Origin: Rothia nasimurium
GTDB taxonomy: Bacteria > Actinomycetota > Actinomycetes > Actinomycetales > Micrococcaceae
Direction of reading: 5' to 3'
Length of the DNA: 64,000 nt
NCBI RefSeq assembly: GCF_014217215.1
Contig: NZ_CP056080.1
Coordinates: forward strand, 124,001 to 188,000
In this document: piece by piece, positions 1 to 8,215 of the stretch
Numbering within the stretch: position 1 is the stretch's first letter
Layout of the letters: every line of letters starts with the position of its first letter
Made by a program: the position numbers and the translations under genes
Notes under the pieces: model-generated
The model's input: only the letters and a program-made list of their open reading frames with translations
Database searches by the model: none
Told to the model about the DNA's origin: nothing

Positions 1-730
1 CAACCCCCAGGTCGTCCGGATCATACTGGTCGCGGTTAGCCGCAGCCCGCAGCAGGTGCCGGCCGGCAGCTTCGCCGTCCTCCACATGTAGGTAGGCAAG
101 GGCCAGCTGCCGGTGGGAGGCGGCAGGCTCCCGGTTACACAAATCTTCGGTGGGGGCACCCATACGGATAGCCGCCTCAAACTCCCCGTCGGTCACGTGG
201 TCGCGCAGAATCCCGCCGTGCCTGCAGGAGCCGCAGTCCATCTCGTCCTCACCGTGCGCAAGCCACCGGGCGCGCCAGGTCTCGGCAGCCTCGTCCTCGC
301 CGATATGCGCAGCCCACATGTACTCGGCCCGGTCGGGGGCCATCTCGCCCATGCCTGCTAGGCGGTAGCGGCGGCGCATCTCATCGAGCAGCTCGCGCGC
401 CTGCGCCTTAGAGATCTGCGGGTAGGCGGTCATATCGCCAATAATCCACTTGAACTGCCAGAAGAGGGTGTGGGCGGTGAACTCGTCAAAGTGCTCGGGG
501 TGGGCGTCGTAGAGACGCAGCAGCTTAGAGAACACCGCAAAGGACGCCGGGGTCGGCTGCCCAAAAACATAGGCCTCCACCAGGTTGAGGTAGGCCTCGG
601 GCAGCATGGGTTTGGGGCCCTCCCGCTCAAGGGTGCGGGTGATGTACTCCATGGCGGCGGTGCGGGCGCTACCGTAGGGCAGGTCGCGGGTCGCGGCAAT
701 TTTCTGGGCGGCTTCGTGGGTTGACCACAC
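1..730 (-). CDS. TPR-like helical protein, partial (C-terminus off the left edge)
   Basis: An open frame runs from a GTG at 730 off the left edge (about 243 residues visible). The GTG is preceded by an AAGGGAGA ribosome-binding site. The protein is Ala/Leu/Glu-rich and helical. Near position 70 it has paired-helix text such as HRQLALAYLHVEDGEAAG, which looks like a tetratricopeptide repeat. Residues around MDCGSCRHGG hold two cysteines of unknown role. It lies 26 nt downstream of the Hsp90-family gene on the same strand, so the two are probably co-transcribed. The family is a guess from helix pattern and context. A co-chaperone role would fit, because TPR proteins are known Hsp90 partners, but nothing in the sequence proves it. 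Confidence 0.6.
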   Translation of the reverse strand, partial: MWSTHEAAQKIAATRDLPYGSARTAAMEYITRTLEREGPKPMLPEAYLNLVEAYVFGQPTPASFAVFSKLLRLYDAHPEHFDEFTAHTLFWQFKWIIGDMTAYPQISKAQARELLDEMRRRYRLAGMGEMAPDRAEYMWAAHIGEDEAAETWRARWLAHGEDEMDCGSCRHGGILRDHVTDGEFEAAIRMGAPTEDLCNREPAASHRQLALAYLHVEDGEAAGRHLLRAAANRDQYDPDDLGV

Positions 731-756
731 AGTTTTCTCCCTTGTTGGTAGCTAGT

Positions 757-2589
757 TTAGGGCTGGCGCAGGGCCGCTTCGAGCAGCTGGGCCAGGCTGT
801 CGCTGAGCAGGTTGGTTTCTGCCCCACGCAGGCCCTCACCGGCGAGCATGAGGGCTGAGAGGTAGAGGGTTGTCAGGCCCGGTTCAAAGGACGCGTGCTC
901 CGGCTGGTGCAGCAGACGGCGGGTATTCTCGTTGGCGTCGTTGAGCACCAGGGTGCGGGTTGGCTCGGTTGCTGCCTCGGTAAAGGAGCCGAGCAGCCCA
1001 CCCCAGGCGCCACCGGCGTCCTCGGCCTCCTGGGCCAGGTCGCGGGCGCGTTCGGCGTCCGCATCGCGCAGCAGCACCGCGGGCACCTCGGCGGGGTCAA
1101 AGGTGCGCAGCAGGACGCCGCAGTCCTGGGCGGCGAGCACGGCCCGAGCGCGCTCCAAGCCACGCAGCACCTCGAACTCGCGTTCCATCTCAACGGCTGC
1201 CAGGGTCTGGGTGACGTCCTTGCTGGTTAGCTCGGTGACCTTCCAGCGGGGGCGGTCAGCCAGTTTAGCCAGCAGGTCAGCGTCGTAGACGTAGCCGCCG
1301 TTGACCACCCACAGCCCCTGGGCCCGCGCCACCGGAGCCACCCGGCGGTAGGCCTCGGTGGTGGAGGTGTAGAGCACCTGCCCGGTCTCCTCAATGACCT
1401 GGGCGAGCGTAACGATACCGCCGGTGGTCTCAAAGGGCAGGGAGAACGCCACCACATCGAGCATGTCGTCGCTAGCCAGGGCCACTGCCCGCAGGGCCAA
1501 AGAATGGGTTTCGACAAAGCGGTTGCGCAGGGTACTGGGCTCAGAGAGGGTAGCGGTAATCCAGGTTTTGAGCTGTTCACCGATCGCCTCGCGGGTGAGC
1601 AGAAGAATCTCGTCCTCGCGCAGCTGCTCGCGGGAGGCCGTTGGGGTTAGGGACTCCGAGTTCACCACGGCCCGTATGAAGAAAGCCCAATCGGGCAGCA
1701 GGGTGTCTTCGCGGGTGTTCACCAGCATATTCTTCACGTAGACGCGGTGGCGGCCTGAGCCTGGTGACACCGCCTGTGGCAGCACATAGGCCACACCGGT
1801 TGTGCCGGTGGCGGGCACGTCGAGCTCAAGAGCAGCCAGGGGCGTGAAGCCCAGGGTCTTCTCGGAGTAGTTAGTCAGGGCCAGGGCTCGCTCGTGCTGG
1901 TTGGGCTGGTGCTCGCCCTCCCCCTTCGCCCAGGGCAGGGCAGGTAGGGAAATACGGCGCCAGATCCGCTGGCCGGCAGCTGTCACCCGAACTGCCACCT
2001 CAACCGGCAGCATATCGGCGTAGTTGCTGGCAAGCGTCACCACCGTCTCCTCGGCAACCCAGTGGGCGGCGTCCGCCCGCGCCTTCAGGCGAATCGTCGT
2101 GCCGACCTCGGGAACCTGCCCGGCGGCGTCCTCACCGCTGGCTAGCTGAAGCACCTCAAAGGTGCCGTCCGCATGACCCAGCCAGCGCACCGGGGCAGCC
2201 CCCGGCAGCACGCTCTGCGAGGTGACCTCAACCGTGTCAGCAATCAAAAAACAGGCCAGCAGGCCAATACCGAACTGGCCCAAAAACTCGGCGCGACCCT
2301 CGTTAAAGACCTCATCGCGCTTAGAGGTACGGCCAATCGTCGCCAGAAACTCCTCAGCCTGCTCGGCCGTCAGACCCACACCGGTGTCGGTAATGGTGAT
2401 GCCGGTGCCGTCCTCCCAGGGCTCAAGGAGCACCCGGGCGGGGGCGTCGGCGTCCTGCTCCCGGCGGGCAGTAATAGCGTCAACCCCGTTCTGAATCGCC
2501 TCGCGCAGGTAGACCTGTGGGCCCGAATACAGGTTCTTCGACAGCAGCTCAACCAGGCCACCCAAATCAACTTTAAAGCGCTGTGACAA
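757..2589 (-). CDS. Hsp90-family (HtpG-like) molecular chaperone
   Basis: This 610-residue protein is an ATP-dependent cytosolic chaperone of the GHKL ATPase fold. The N-terminal nucleotide site is clear: REAIQNGVDA at about 29-38, ITDTGVGLT at about 66-74 and LGQFGIGLLACF at about 103-114. HtpG normally has GQFGVGFYSAF at the last motif, so this belongs to the divergent compact Hsp90 class seen in Actinobacteria rather than canonical HtpG. The middle domain includes the LYVKNM-like segment HRVYVKNMLVNTREDTLLPDW. The start is TTG, 2 nt after the upstream YbjN gene stop, with the AGGA of its ribosome-binding site inside the end of that gene. This suggests translational coupling. The order is YbjN, Hsp90, TPR-like protein. 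Clients are unknown. Confidence 0.88.
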   Translation of the reverse strand: MSQRFKVDLGGLVELLSKNLYSGPQVYLREAIQNGVDAITARREQDADAPARVLLEPWEDGTGITITDTGVGLTAEQAEEFLATIGRTSKRDEVFNEGRAEFLGQFGIGLLACFLIADTVEVTSQSVLPGAAPVRWLGHADGTFEVLQLASGEDAAGQVPEVGTTIRLKARADAAHWVAEETVVTLASNYADMLPVEVAVRVTAAGQRIWRRISLPALPWAKGEGEHQPNQHERALALTNYSEKTLGFTPLAALELDVPATGTTGVAYVLPQAVSPGSGRHRVYVKNMLVNTREDTLLPDWAFFIRAVVNSESLTPTASREQLREDEILLLTREAIGEQLKTWITATLSEPSTLRNRFVETHSLALRAVALASDDMLDVVAFSLPFETTGGIVTLAQVIEETGQVLYTSTTEAYRRVAPVARAQGLWVVNGGYVYDADLLAKLADRPRWKVTELTSKDVTQTLAAVEMEREFEVLRGLERARAVLAAQDCGVLLRTFDPAEVPAVLLRDADAERARDLAQEAEDAGGAWGGLLGSFTEAATEPTRTLVLNDANENTRRLLHQPEHASFEPGLTTLYLSALMLAGEGLRGAETNLLSDSLAQLLEAALRQP

Positions 2590-2591
2590 GG

Positions 2592-3059
2592 CTATTCCTC
2601 CCCGCCGAAGGTGGAGGCCACAGTCTCGAAGTACTCCAGCGAAGTCTGCAGGGCAGCGCGCAGGTGCTCATCAATCTGGGCGTCCGTCACCCCGCCTGCG
2701 TAGACCATGCTCAGCTCAACCGGCAGCACCACAAACCCCTGCCCCTCCTCTTCAACCCGGTAGGGGAAGACCTTGGGGAAGAGGTTCTGCTGGTTCCAGG
2801 CGTTGGTGAACTCGTTGAGGGCGGGTAGCGCCTCGAGGGGGAAGGTACCCCGGTAGCTGCCGCGCACGCTCAGCAGATCGCGGCTGGCGTTACTGGAGAG
2901 GGTGTAGTAGAAGTAGCCCCGTTCAAAATGGAACACAGCGGCCCCGTCATCGCCCAGCTCGTAGTCCACCTCAAGGCGGTCAAGAGCCTGCAACATACGC
3001 TCATCGGTGAGCGGCTTAAGCAGCTGCGCGGCAGACTGGACGGACTCAAAGTACCCCAT
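2592..3059 (-). CDS. YbjN-domain protein (small chaperone-like)
   Basis: This 155-residue acidic cytosolic protein has the YbjN / type III secretion chaperone-like fold. The pattern is an N-terminal helix (TDERMLQALDRLEVDYEL), then beta strands VFHFERGYFYYTL and LLSVRGSYRG, then NEFTNAWNQQNLFPKVF and a C-terminal VVLPVELSMVYAGGVTD-type segment. ATG start with GAAAGAGGA 5 nt upstream. It is the first gene of the YbjN-Hsp90-TPR unit. YbjN proteins have no agreed biochemical activity. The steady pairing with an Hsp90 suggests an adaptor or client-handling role (inference). Confidence 0.8.
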   Translation of the reverse strand: MGYFESVQSAAQLLKPLTDERMLQALDRLEVDYELGDDGAAVFHFERGYFYYTLSSNASRDLLSVRGSYRGTFPLEALPALNEFTNAWNQQNLFPKVFPYRVEEEGQGFVVLPVELSMVYAGGVTDAQIDEHLRAALQTSLEYFETVASTFGGEE

Positions 3060-3162
3060 GGTTCCTCTTTCAGCGGTGGAAGATAGTGCTGCGGTTCCTT
3101 CTATCCTATAGGTTCGGGCGAAGGTGGGGTTGGGGCGGAGGGCTAGCCCGTTATTTATAGGT

Positions 3163-3248
3163 AGCCCCTTTAACCTTCTACGCCCCTTCGCTCCTGCCTC
3201 CGGGGTGATACATCGGGGTAGAAACGAAAGGGCGTAGGTTAGGGGCCT
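3163..3248. terminator. Imperfect long hairpin after the YhgE/Pip gene
   Basis: The stretch around 3173-3190 (AACC, TACGCCCCTTCG) pairs with 3223-3248 (CGAAAGGGCGTAGGTTAGG) across a loop of about 35 nt. It sits just downstream of the minus-strand membrane-protein gene, before the YbjN promoter region. No clear T-run follows on the minus strand, so termination is only probable. Confidence 0.4.
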
Positions 3249-3255
3249 TGATTCT

Positions 3256-5844
3256 TTAGGCGCTCGCCAGGACGGCCCGGCGGGCCTGGCGTTCGGCCTC
3301 TGCCTTATCTTCGCGGCGGTGGCGAATCCAGATGCTCAGGGCAGTGCCCGCAACAGCCAGGGCAATCCAGCCCAGCAGCCAGACAATACCCGTTGCAATA
3401 CCGATGGAGCCACCGGCAATCAGGGAGCGGAAAGCCTCCAGCGCGTGAGTCAGCGGCAGCCAGGGGTGGATAGCCTGCAGGAAGGCAGGGGCTGTCTCAA
3501 TCGGGTAGGTACCGCCCGACGCGCCAATCTGAACCACGGTCAGAATCAGAGCGATGAAACGGCCGGGGGCATCCAGTAGGGCGATGAGGGCCTGGTTGAT
3601 GGCCAGGAAGGTGATAGAGGTCAGAATGGCGAAGCCGGTCAGGCCCCAGAAGTTCATCTCTTCAATGCCCACCCAGTAGTGAATCACGGTAGACATCACC
3701 GTGCCCTGAACAATACCCATGAAGAGTACCGGAACCAGGGCACCGCGCAGGGTTCGCAGGCCGGAGTGACCGCCGCGGGCGAACTTGCTGGAGATCGCCG
3801 GGTACATCATGAAGTAGGCGATAGCGCCGACCCACAGGCCCAGGGTCATGAAGTAGGGGGCCAGGCCGTGGCCGTAGGTGGACACCTCGTTCAGGCGGGT
3901 TTTCTCAATGGTGACGGGGTCGCTGGTGACCGCGCTGAGTTCACTGGCCTGGTCGGTGGTGTAGCTGGGAACCTGCCCCACGGCGTCCCCCAGGGAGGTC
4001 GCTAGCTGGGTGTTGCCGTCCTCTAGCTCGTTCAGGCCGCTGGCCAGGGAGGACGCCCCGTCCACAGCTGATCCTGCCCCCTCATCGAGGGTTGTGGCGC
4101 CGCTCGCGAGACTGGTGGCGCCCGATGAAAGGCTGCTGGTTCCTTCAGCGAGGGTCTGGGCGCCGTCGTTGAGGGTGGCGGACCCGCTAGCCAGGGAGCT
4201 GGTGCCCTCGGCCAGGGTGGACGCGCCCGATGAGAGAGTGCCGGTGCTGTCCGCTAGGGTGGACGCGCCGCTGGCCAGAGTGCTGGTGCCCGACGCGAGT
4301 GAGGCTGCCCCGTCATTGGCCTGGGAGATAGCGGTGACTAGGGAGCCCAGGCTGGTGGACAGGGTTCCTGCCTTGCTGTTGAGAGTCGCAGCCCCCTGGC
4401 TAAGGGTGTCTGCCCCGTTAGAGAGGGAGGTTGCGCCGCTTGCCAGCTGGCCTGCCCCGCTGTCGAGAGCGGACGCCCCCGCAGCCAGCTTGGTCAGGCC
4501 GCTTGAGTCGGTGCCCACCAGAGTATCTGCCCCGGTGGCGAGCTGCCCGGCGGCTGTGTCTACAGCCTCGGCGCCGCTGGCAAGGGTGGACGCTCCCGCG
4601 TTGAGCTGCTGCAGGGCAGCAAGTTTCTGCTCATCGGTGAGGTTGCCCCAGTTGTCGATGAGGGTCTGGGAGCTGGCCGAAAGACCCTGCGCGCCGCTGG
4701 CAAGGGTGCCGGTGGCGGTGTGCAGTTGCTCTGCGCCGTCGGCGAGATTCTGGGCGCCGGTGACGGCGGCGTCCGCACCATCCGAGAGGGTGGTGGCGCC
4801 GCTTGCGAGCTGCCCGGCGGCGTCCTCAAGGCTCTGTGCGCCGCTGGCAAGGTCAGAGGCGCCGGACGCCAGGGAGTCGGTGCCCTCGGTCAGAGCGGGG
4901 AGCTGCTCGGGTAGGGCAGATACGGCGGAGTCGATCTGGCTGAGACCGTCAGAGAGGGAGGCTGCGCCGCTGGCAGCACTATCAGCACCGGTCGCCAGCG
5001 AGGTGGCACCGCTGTTCAGTTCCGCGGCACCGGACGCCAGCGAGCTAGCGCCGTCGTTCACCTGAGTTGCACCGTCGGCTAGGGAGGCTGAGCCGGACGC
5101 CAGCGAGCCAGCGCCGTCGTTCACCTGAGTAGCACCGTCCGCTAGGGTGCTTGCCCCGGAACTTAACTCGCCGGTGCCCGACTTGAGGTCGGTCAGGCCC
5201 ACCACGAGCTCGTCGGAGCCTTCCTTGGCGCTGGTGGAGCCGTCGGCGAGCTGGCTAGCGCCGTCCGCCGCCTGCCCCAGGGAGTCGTGGATATCGGTGA
5301 AGCCCGCGTAGATGTTGTTGAGGTACTCGGTGGATACCTTGCTGGCCAGGGTGTCGGTGACCGCTGTGCCCAGGGAGCTGGCGATATTGCCCGAGATGAT
5401 GTTGGAGCCGTCATTGGTGGTGATGGTCAGCTTGGCGGTCTGGGCTGCCGCCGCATCGTTTTCAGACACTGACGCTACATTCGCAGAGAAGTCAGGTGGA
5501 ATCGTCAAAACAGCCTGGATGTCACCGTTTTCGAGCTTGGTCTGCGCTTCGTCGGCGCTCATGGTCGACCAGTCAAAATTCTGTTTGCTGTCGTTGCTCA
5601 GAAGCTCGTCGGTGAGGTCTTGACCCAGGTTAAGGGTGCTACCTGTGGCTGTGGTTGCCGGGGCATCCTCATTCACAATCGCTGCCGGAACGGCGTCAAT
5701 CGTGCCCGTAGGGTCGTAGTTTGCCCAGGTCAAAATACCCGAGTAGATAGAGGGAATGATAATAACGGCCAGCAGCACCAGGTACTTCATGGGGCTGAAG
5801 CGATGCGGGTGCAGCTTGGGGCGTTGAGCGCGTGTTGAGGGCAC
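3256..5844 (-). CDS. YhgE/Pip-family membrane protein with a long Ala/Gly/Ser repeat ectodomain
   Basis: This 862-residue protein starts at a GTG preceded by AGGTG. It has one N-terminal membrane segment (about 20-40), then a YhgE/Pip N-terminal domain with AAIVNEDAPA. A very long repeat zone (about 190-625) follows, built of 7-residue units like LASGAxxL and LADGAxxL, probably a coiled or helical stalk. About five C-terminal membrane segments form an ABC-2-like permease region (LGLWVGAIAYFMMYPAI, LVPVLFMGIVQGTVMSTVI). Family members are phage-infection proteins or suspected exporters, and some sit beside secretion loci. It follows its TetR regulator by 52 nt, so regulator and membrane protein are probably one operon controlled by the palindrome at 6535-6561. 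Confidence 0.85.
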   Translation of the reverse strand: MPSTRAQRPKLHPHRFSPMKYLVLLAVIIIPSIYSGILTWANYDPTGTIDAVPAAIVNEDAPATTATGSTLNLGQDLTDELLSNDSKQNFDWSTMSADEAQTKLENGDIQAVLTIPPDFSANVASVSENDAAAAQTAKLTITTNDGSNIISGNIASSLGTAVTDTLASKVSTEYLNNIYAGFTDIHDSLGQAADGASQLADGSTSAKEGSDELVVGLTDLKSGTGELSSGASTLADGATQVNDGAGSLASGSASLADGATQVNDGASSLASGAAELNSGATSLATGADSAASGAASLSDGLSQIDSAVSALPEQLPALTEGTDSLASGASDLASGAQSLEDAAGQLASGATTLSDGADAAVTGAQNLADGAEQLHTATGTLASGAQGLSASSQTLIDNWGNLTDEQKLAALQQLNAGASTLASGAEAVDTAAGQLATGADTLVGTDSSGLTKLAAGASALDSGAGQLASGATSLSNGADTLSQGAATLNSKAGTLSTSLGSLVTAISQANDGAASLASGTSTLASGASTLADSTGTLSSGASTLAEGTSSLASGSATLNDGAQTLAEGTSSLSSGATSLASGATTLDEGAGSAVDGASSLASGLNELEDGNTQLATSLGDAVGQVPSYTTDQASELSAVTSDPVTIEKTRLNEVSTYGHGLAPYFMTLGLWVGAIAYFMMYPAISSKFARGGHSGLRTLRGALVPVLFMGIVQGTVMSTVIHYWVGIEEMNFWGLTGFAILTSITFLAINQALIALLDAPGRFIALILTVVQIGASGGTYPIETAPAFLQAIHPWLPLTHALEAFRSLIAGGSIGIATGIVWLLGWIALAVAGTALSIWIRHRREDKAEAERQARRAVLASA

Positions 5845-5896
5845 GGGGTTTCACCTGCTTTCAGGTCGTAGGGTCAGTAAAAATCAAGGGGGCGGG

Positions 5897-6505
5897 CTAG
5901 GAGATAGCTGCCCGCATCATCTGGGCCAGGCGCTCGCCGGTGGCTTCTGCGGTGTGTTCGCCGGTGAAGTCGGTGGCCAGCCAGCGGACGGCCAGCCAGG
6001 CAACTCCGGCAGCAACGAACTGGGTGTAGTCGCTGGTGAGGTCGGGGTTCTTGGTGATGAAACGTTCGGCAACGGCTGGTCGGCTGAGAAAACGGTGGCT
6101 GAGGAAGTCGATGAGTTCGGCGACCAGGGATGAGTTGCCCGAGATAGCCAGCACGTTGCGGTAGAAATCCGCGTCGACCTGCAGCTGCTTGAGCAGGTTG
6201 GTGCTGACCTCGCTGGTAAAGACAGCGACGGACGCGGTGGGATCGGCGGGCAGTAGCTCGTCGAAGGCGGCGCTGATTTTGGTGAGGGCCGCGGCGTGAA
6301 TGAGCTCGTGCATGTCGGTGAAGTGCTGGTAGAAGGTGGGGCGGCTGACCCCTGCGGTCTTGACCAGGGTTGTGATGCTGAGATTGCTGGGGTCGCTGGT
6401 GCCCAGGGCCTCGGTGGCGGCATCGATGAGGGCTGCGCGGGAGCGGGCCGGACGCGGGTCGGCGGCTCGGGCGTCCTCTGCGGCGGGTGCCAGGGTGGGG
6501 GTCAT
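5897..6505 (-). CDS. TetR-family transcriptional regulator
   Basis: This 202-residue regulator has an N-terminal helix-turn-helix (SRAALIDAATEALGTSDPSNLSIT then LVKTAGVSRPTFYQHF, about 22-62) typical of TetR/AcrR repressors. The C-terminal domain is an all-helical ligand pocket of unknown specificity. It lies just upstream of the YhgE/Pip gene on the same strand and divergent from the phospholipase D-like gene. A near-perfect 27-bp palindrome in the 117-nt intergenic gap is the obvious operator. The likely role is autoregulation and control of the membrane protein. The inducer cannot be read from the sequence. Confidence 0.9.
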   Translation of the reverse strand: MTPTLAPAAEDARAADPRPARSRAALIDAATEALGTSDPSNLSITTLVKTAGVSRPTFYQHFTDMHELIHAAALTKISAAFDELLPADPTASVAVFTSEVSTNLLKQLQVDADFYRNVLAISGNSSLVAELIDFLSHRFLSRPAVAERFITKNPDLTSDYTQFVAAGVAWLAVRWLATDFTGEHTAEATGERLAQMMRAAIS

Positions 6506-6534
6506 AGCGGGTATCCTCTACCAACAATTTTTTC

Positions 6535-6561
6535 TTACAGATGTAAAGTTTACACTTGTAA
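6535..6561. promoter_or_regulatory. TetR-type operator palindrome
   Basis: 27-bp inverted repeat: arms TTACA and TGTAA outside, TGTAAA and TTTACA inside, with G at the centre. Only two bases per arm break symmetry. It lies between the divergent TetR gene (start 6505) and the phospholipase D-like gene (start 6623, -10 box at 6611). It is therefore well placed to repress the regulator operon and perhaps the divergent gene. Confidence 0.75.
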
Positions 6562-6610
6562 AAAATATCGGCAAGCGGTGGGTATGTGAGATAAGAAATA
6601 GCTGTCTAGG

Positions 6611-6616
6611 TAGATT
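6611..6616 (+). promoter_or_regulatory. Leaderless -10 box TAGATT
   Basis: TAGATT ends exactly 6 nt before the ATG at 6623. There is no purine-rich ribosome-binding site in the 6-nt gap. This is the spacing expected when transcription starts at the start codon. Confidence 0.6.
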
Positions 6617-6622
6617 AGAAGC

Positions 6623-8107
6623 ATGAGCACACTGCCCCGCCCCCTCGCCTTTGCCGCCCTGGCCTGCGGTGCTGCCGCAGCCGCGTCCGCCCTCTATCAC
6701 CGCTACAAACCTCTGCCAGCCGGCCTGGGCGTTACCGGGCCCTGGCGAAGCGGACAGGTAGAGCTGTTAGCAGACCTCACCTATACGGCCGACGGTGAAA
6801 GCCGCTCTGACCAGCAGATTTTCACCGCTGTTGAGGGGGTCATTGAGCGGGCTACAAGCTTCTTGGTGCTCGATATGTTCCTCTTCAACAGCGACTATGA
6901 CCGCTTCAGCGGGCGCACCTACCCGGCCCTCTCCCAGCGCCTCACCGAGGCCCTTCTTGCCAAGCGGGCCGCCGCCCCCGATATGCCCATCGTGCTCATC
7001 ACCGACCCCATCAACACCTTCTACGGCAGCTACTCCCTGCCTCATCTAGAGCGACTGCGGGCCGCCGGGGTGCAGGTGGTTGAAACCCGGCTAGAGGCCC
7101 TGCGCGACTCCAACTCCGCCTACTCCGGCTTCTACCGGGCAGTCCTGACGCACCTGTCGGAGCTCCCCGCCGTGCTGCCCAATGCTCTAGCACCGGGTGG
7201 GCCGCGCGTCTCTGCCAATGCCTACGCCAGGCTCTTTAACTTCAAGGCCAACCACCGCAAGGTGGCCCTGTCTGAGGCCGAGGCTGTGGTGGCGTCCGCC
7301 AACCCGCACGACGCCTCTGCGCCTAACTCCAACCTGGGTCTGCGGGTCACTGGTGCTGTGGTGGATGACCTGCTGGCTAGCGAGCTGGCGGTTCTAGACT
7401 TTTCTACTCCCGACCTCGCCCGTTCCCTGCGGGGGCTAAGCTTTGCTGGGGGTGTTGAGTTCCCGGGGCAGGCGTCTGAGGTGCAGCTGGTGACCGAGGG
7501 CGGTATTCGCACTGCGGTGCTGGAGCTGCTGGCGGGTGCCGGCGCGGGGGACAGGGTCTGCCTGGGTATGTTCTATCTATCGGAACGCGCTGTCATTGCC
7601 GGGATCACAGCTGCCGCGGCCCGTGGCGCTTCGGTGCAGGTGGTGCTCGACCTCAACATTGACGCCTTCGGCCGCACAAAAACCGGCCTGCCCGCCCTGC
7701 CCGTTGCGCGAGAGCTGGTACGCGCCGGGGTTCAGGTGCGCTGGTACGCCACAGGGGGCGAGCAGTTCCACCCCAAGTATCTGGCGGTTCACCGAGGGGT
7801 GGACGCTCCCGCCCCGGCAGATTCTGGCGGCTTTGAGCTCCTGAGCGGGTCGGGTAATTTCACCCGCCGAAATATTTGTAATTACAACCTAGAAACCAGT
7901 CTGCGGGTGCGCGCTGCGGGTGACTCCGCCCTGGCCCAGGAGTTCTCTGCCTACTGGTCCCTGATCTGGAATAACGAACCGGTAGGCGGCGCCCAAACCA
8001 TCTTCACCCTGCCCTACGCAGCTAAGGCGGGTGGGGGCGTCCTAAAATCGACCCTGCAAACCCTGGCCTACCGCGCCCAGGAGGCGACGGGGCTGAGTAC
8101 CTTCTAG
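6623..8107 (+). CDS. Phospholipase D-like domain protein
   Basis: This 494-residue protein has a short N-terminal hydrophobic segment (about 8-24), so it is probably membrane-anchored with the catalytic part outside. It carries two HKD motifs: NHRKVALSE (His211, Lys213) with SANPHD following, and QFHPKYLAVH (His383, Lys385) followed by SGSGNFTRRN. Both are needed in PLD-superfamily enzymes, which include phospholipases, cardiolipin synthases and some nucleases. The two halves are each about 200 residues, as expected for a bi-lobed monomer. The substrate is not evident. Its promoter appears leaderless. It is divergent from, and may share control with, the TetR/YhgE unit. Confidence 0.85.
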   Translation: MSTLPRPLAFAALACGAAAAASALYHRYKPLPAGLGVTGPWRSGQVELLADLTYTADGESRSDQQIFTAVEGVIERATSFLVLDMFLFNSDYDRFSGRTYPALSQRLTEALLAKRAAAPDMPIVLITDPINTFYGSYSLPHLERLRAAGVQVVETRLEALRDSNSAYSGFYRAVLTHLSELPAVLPNALAPGGPRVSANAYARLFNFKANHRKVALSEAEAVVASANPHDASAPNSNLGLRVTGAVVDDLLASELAVLDFSTPDLARSLRGLSFAGGVEFPGQASEVQLVTEGGIRTAVLELLAGAGAGDRVCLGMFYLSERAVIAGITAAAARGASVQVVLDLNIDAFGRTKTGLPALPVARELVRAGVQVRWYATGGEQFHPKYLAVHRGVDAPAPADSGGFELLSGSGNFTRRNICNYNLETSLRVRAAGDSALAQEFSAYWSLIWNNEPVGGAQTIFTLPYAAKAGGGVLKSTLQTLAYRAQEATGLSTF

Positions 8108-8215
8108 GGATTAGAGAATCATTCTGCCGGGGGAGTTCTTTTATCAGCAGGCTTGCTAAGCTGGTGGTAAGAGCGGGTAAAGAAGTCTGCTACCCATGCC
8201 AGAAAGGACGTAGCT

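Noticed and set aside
4010-5065. 351-codon plus-strand frame antisense to the YhgE/Pip gene
   Set aside because: It mirrors the 7-residue repeat of the real gene and is a Pro/Ala/Arg/Ser-rich shadow with no start context.
4100-5160. Direct repeats that look array-like
   Set aside because: They are in-frame coding repeats of about 21 nt with codon drift, not uniform repeats with unique spacers, so not CRISPR.
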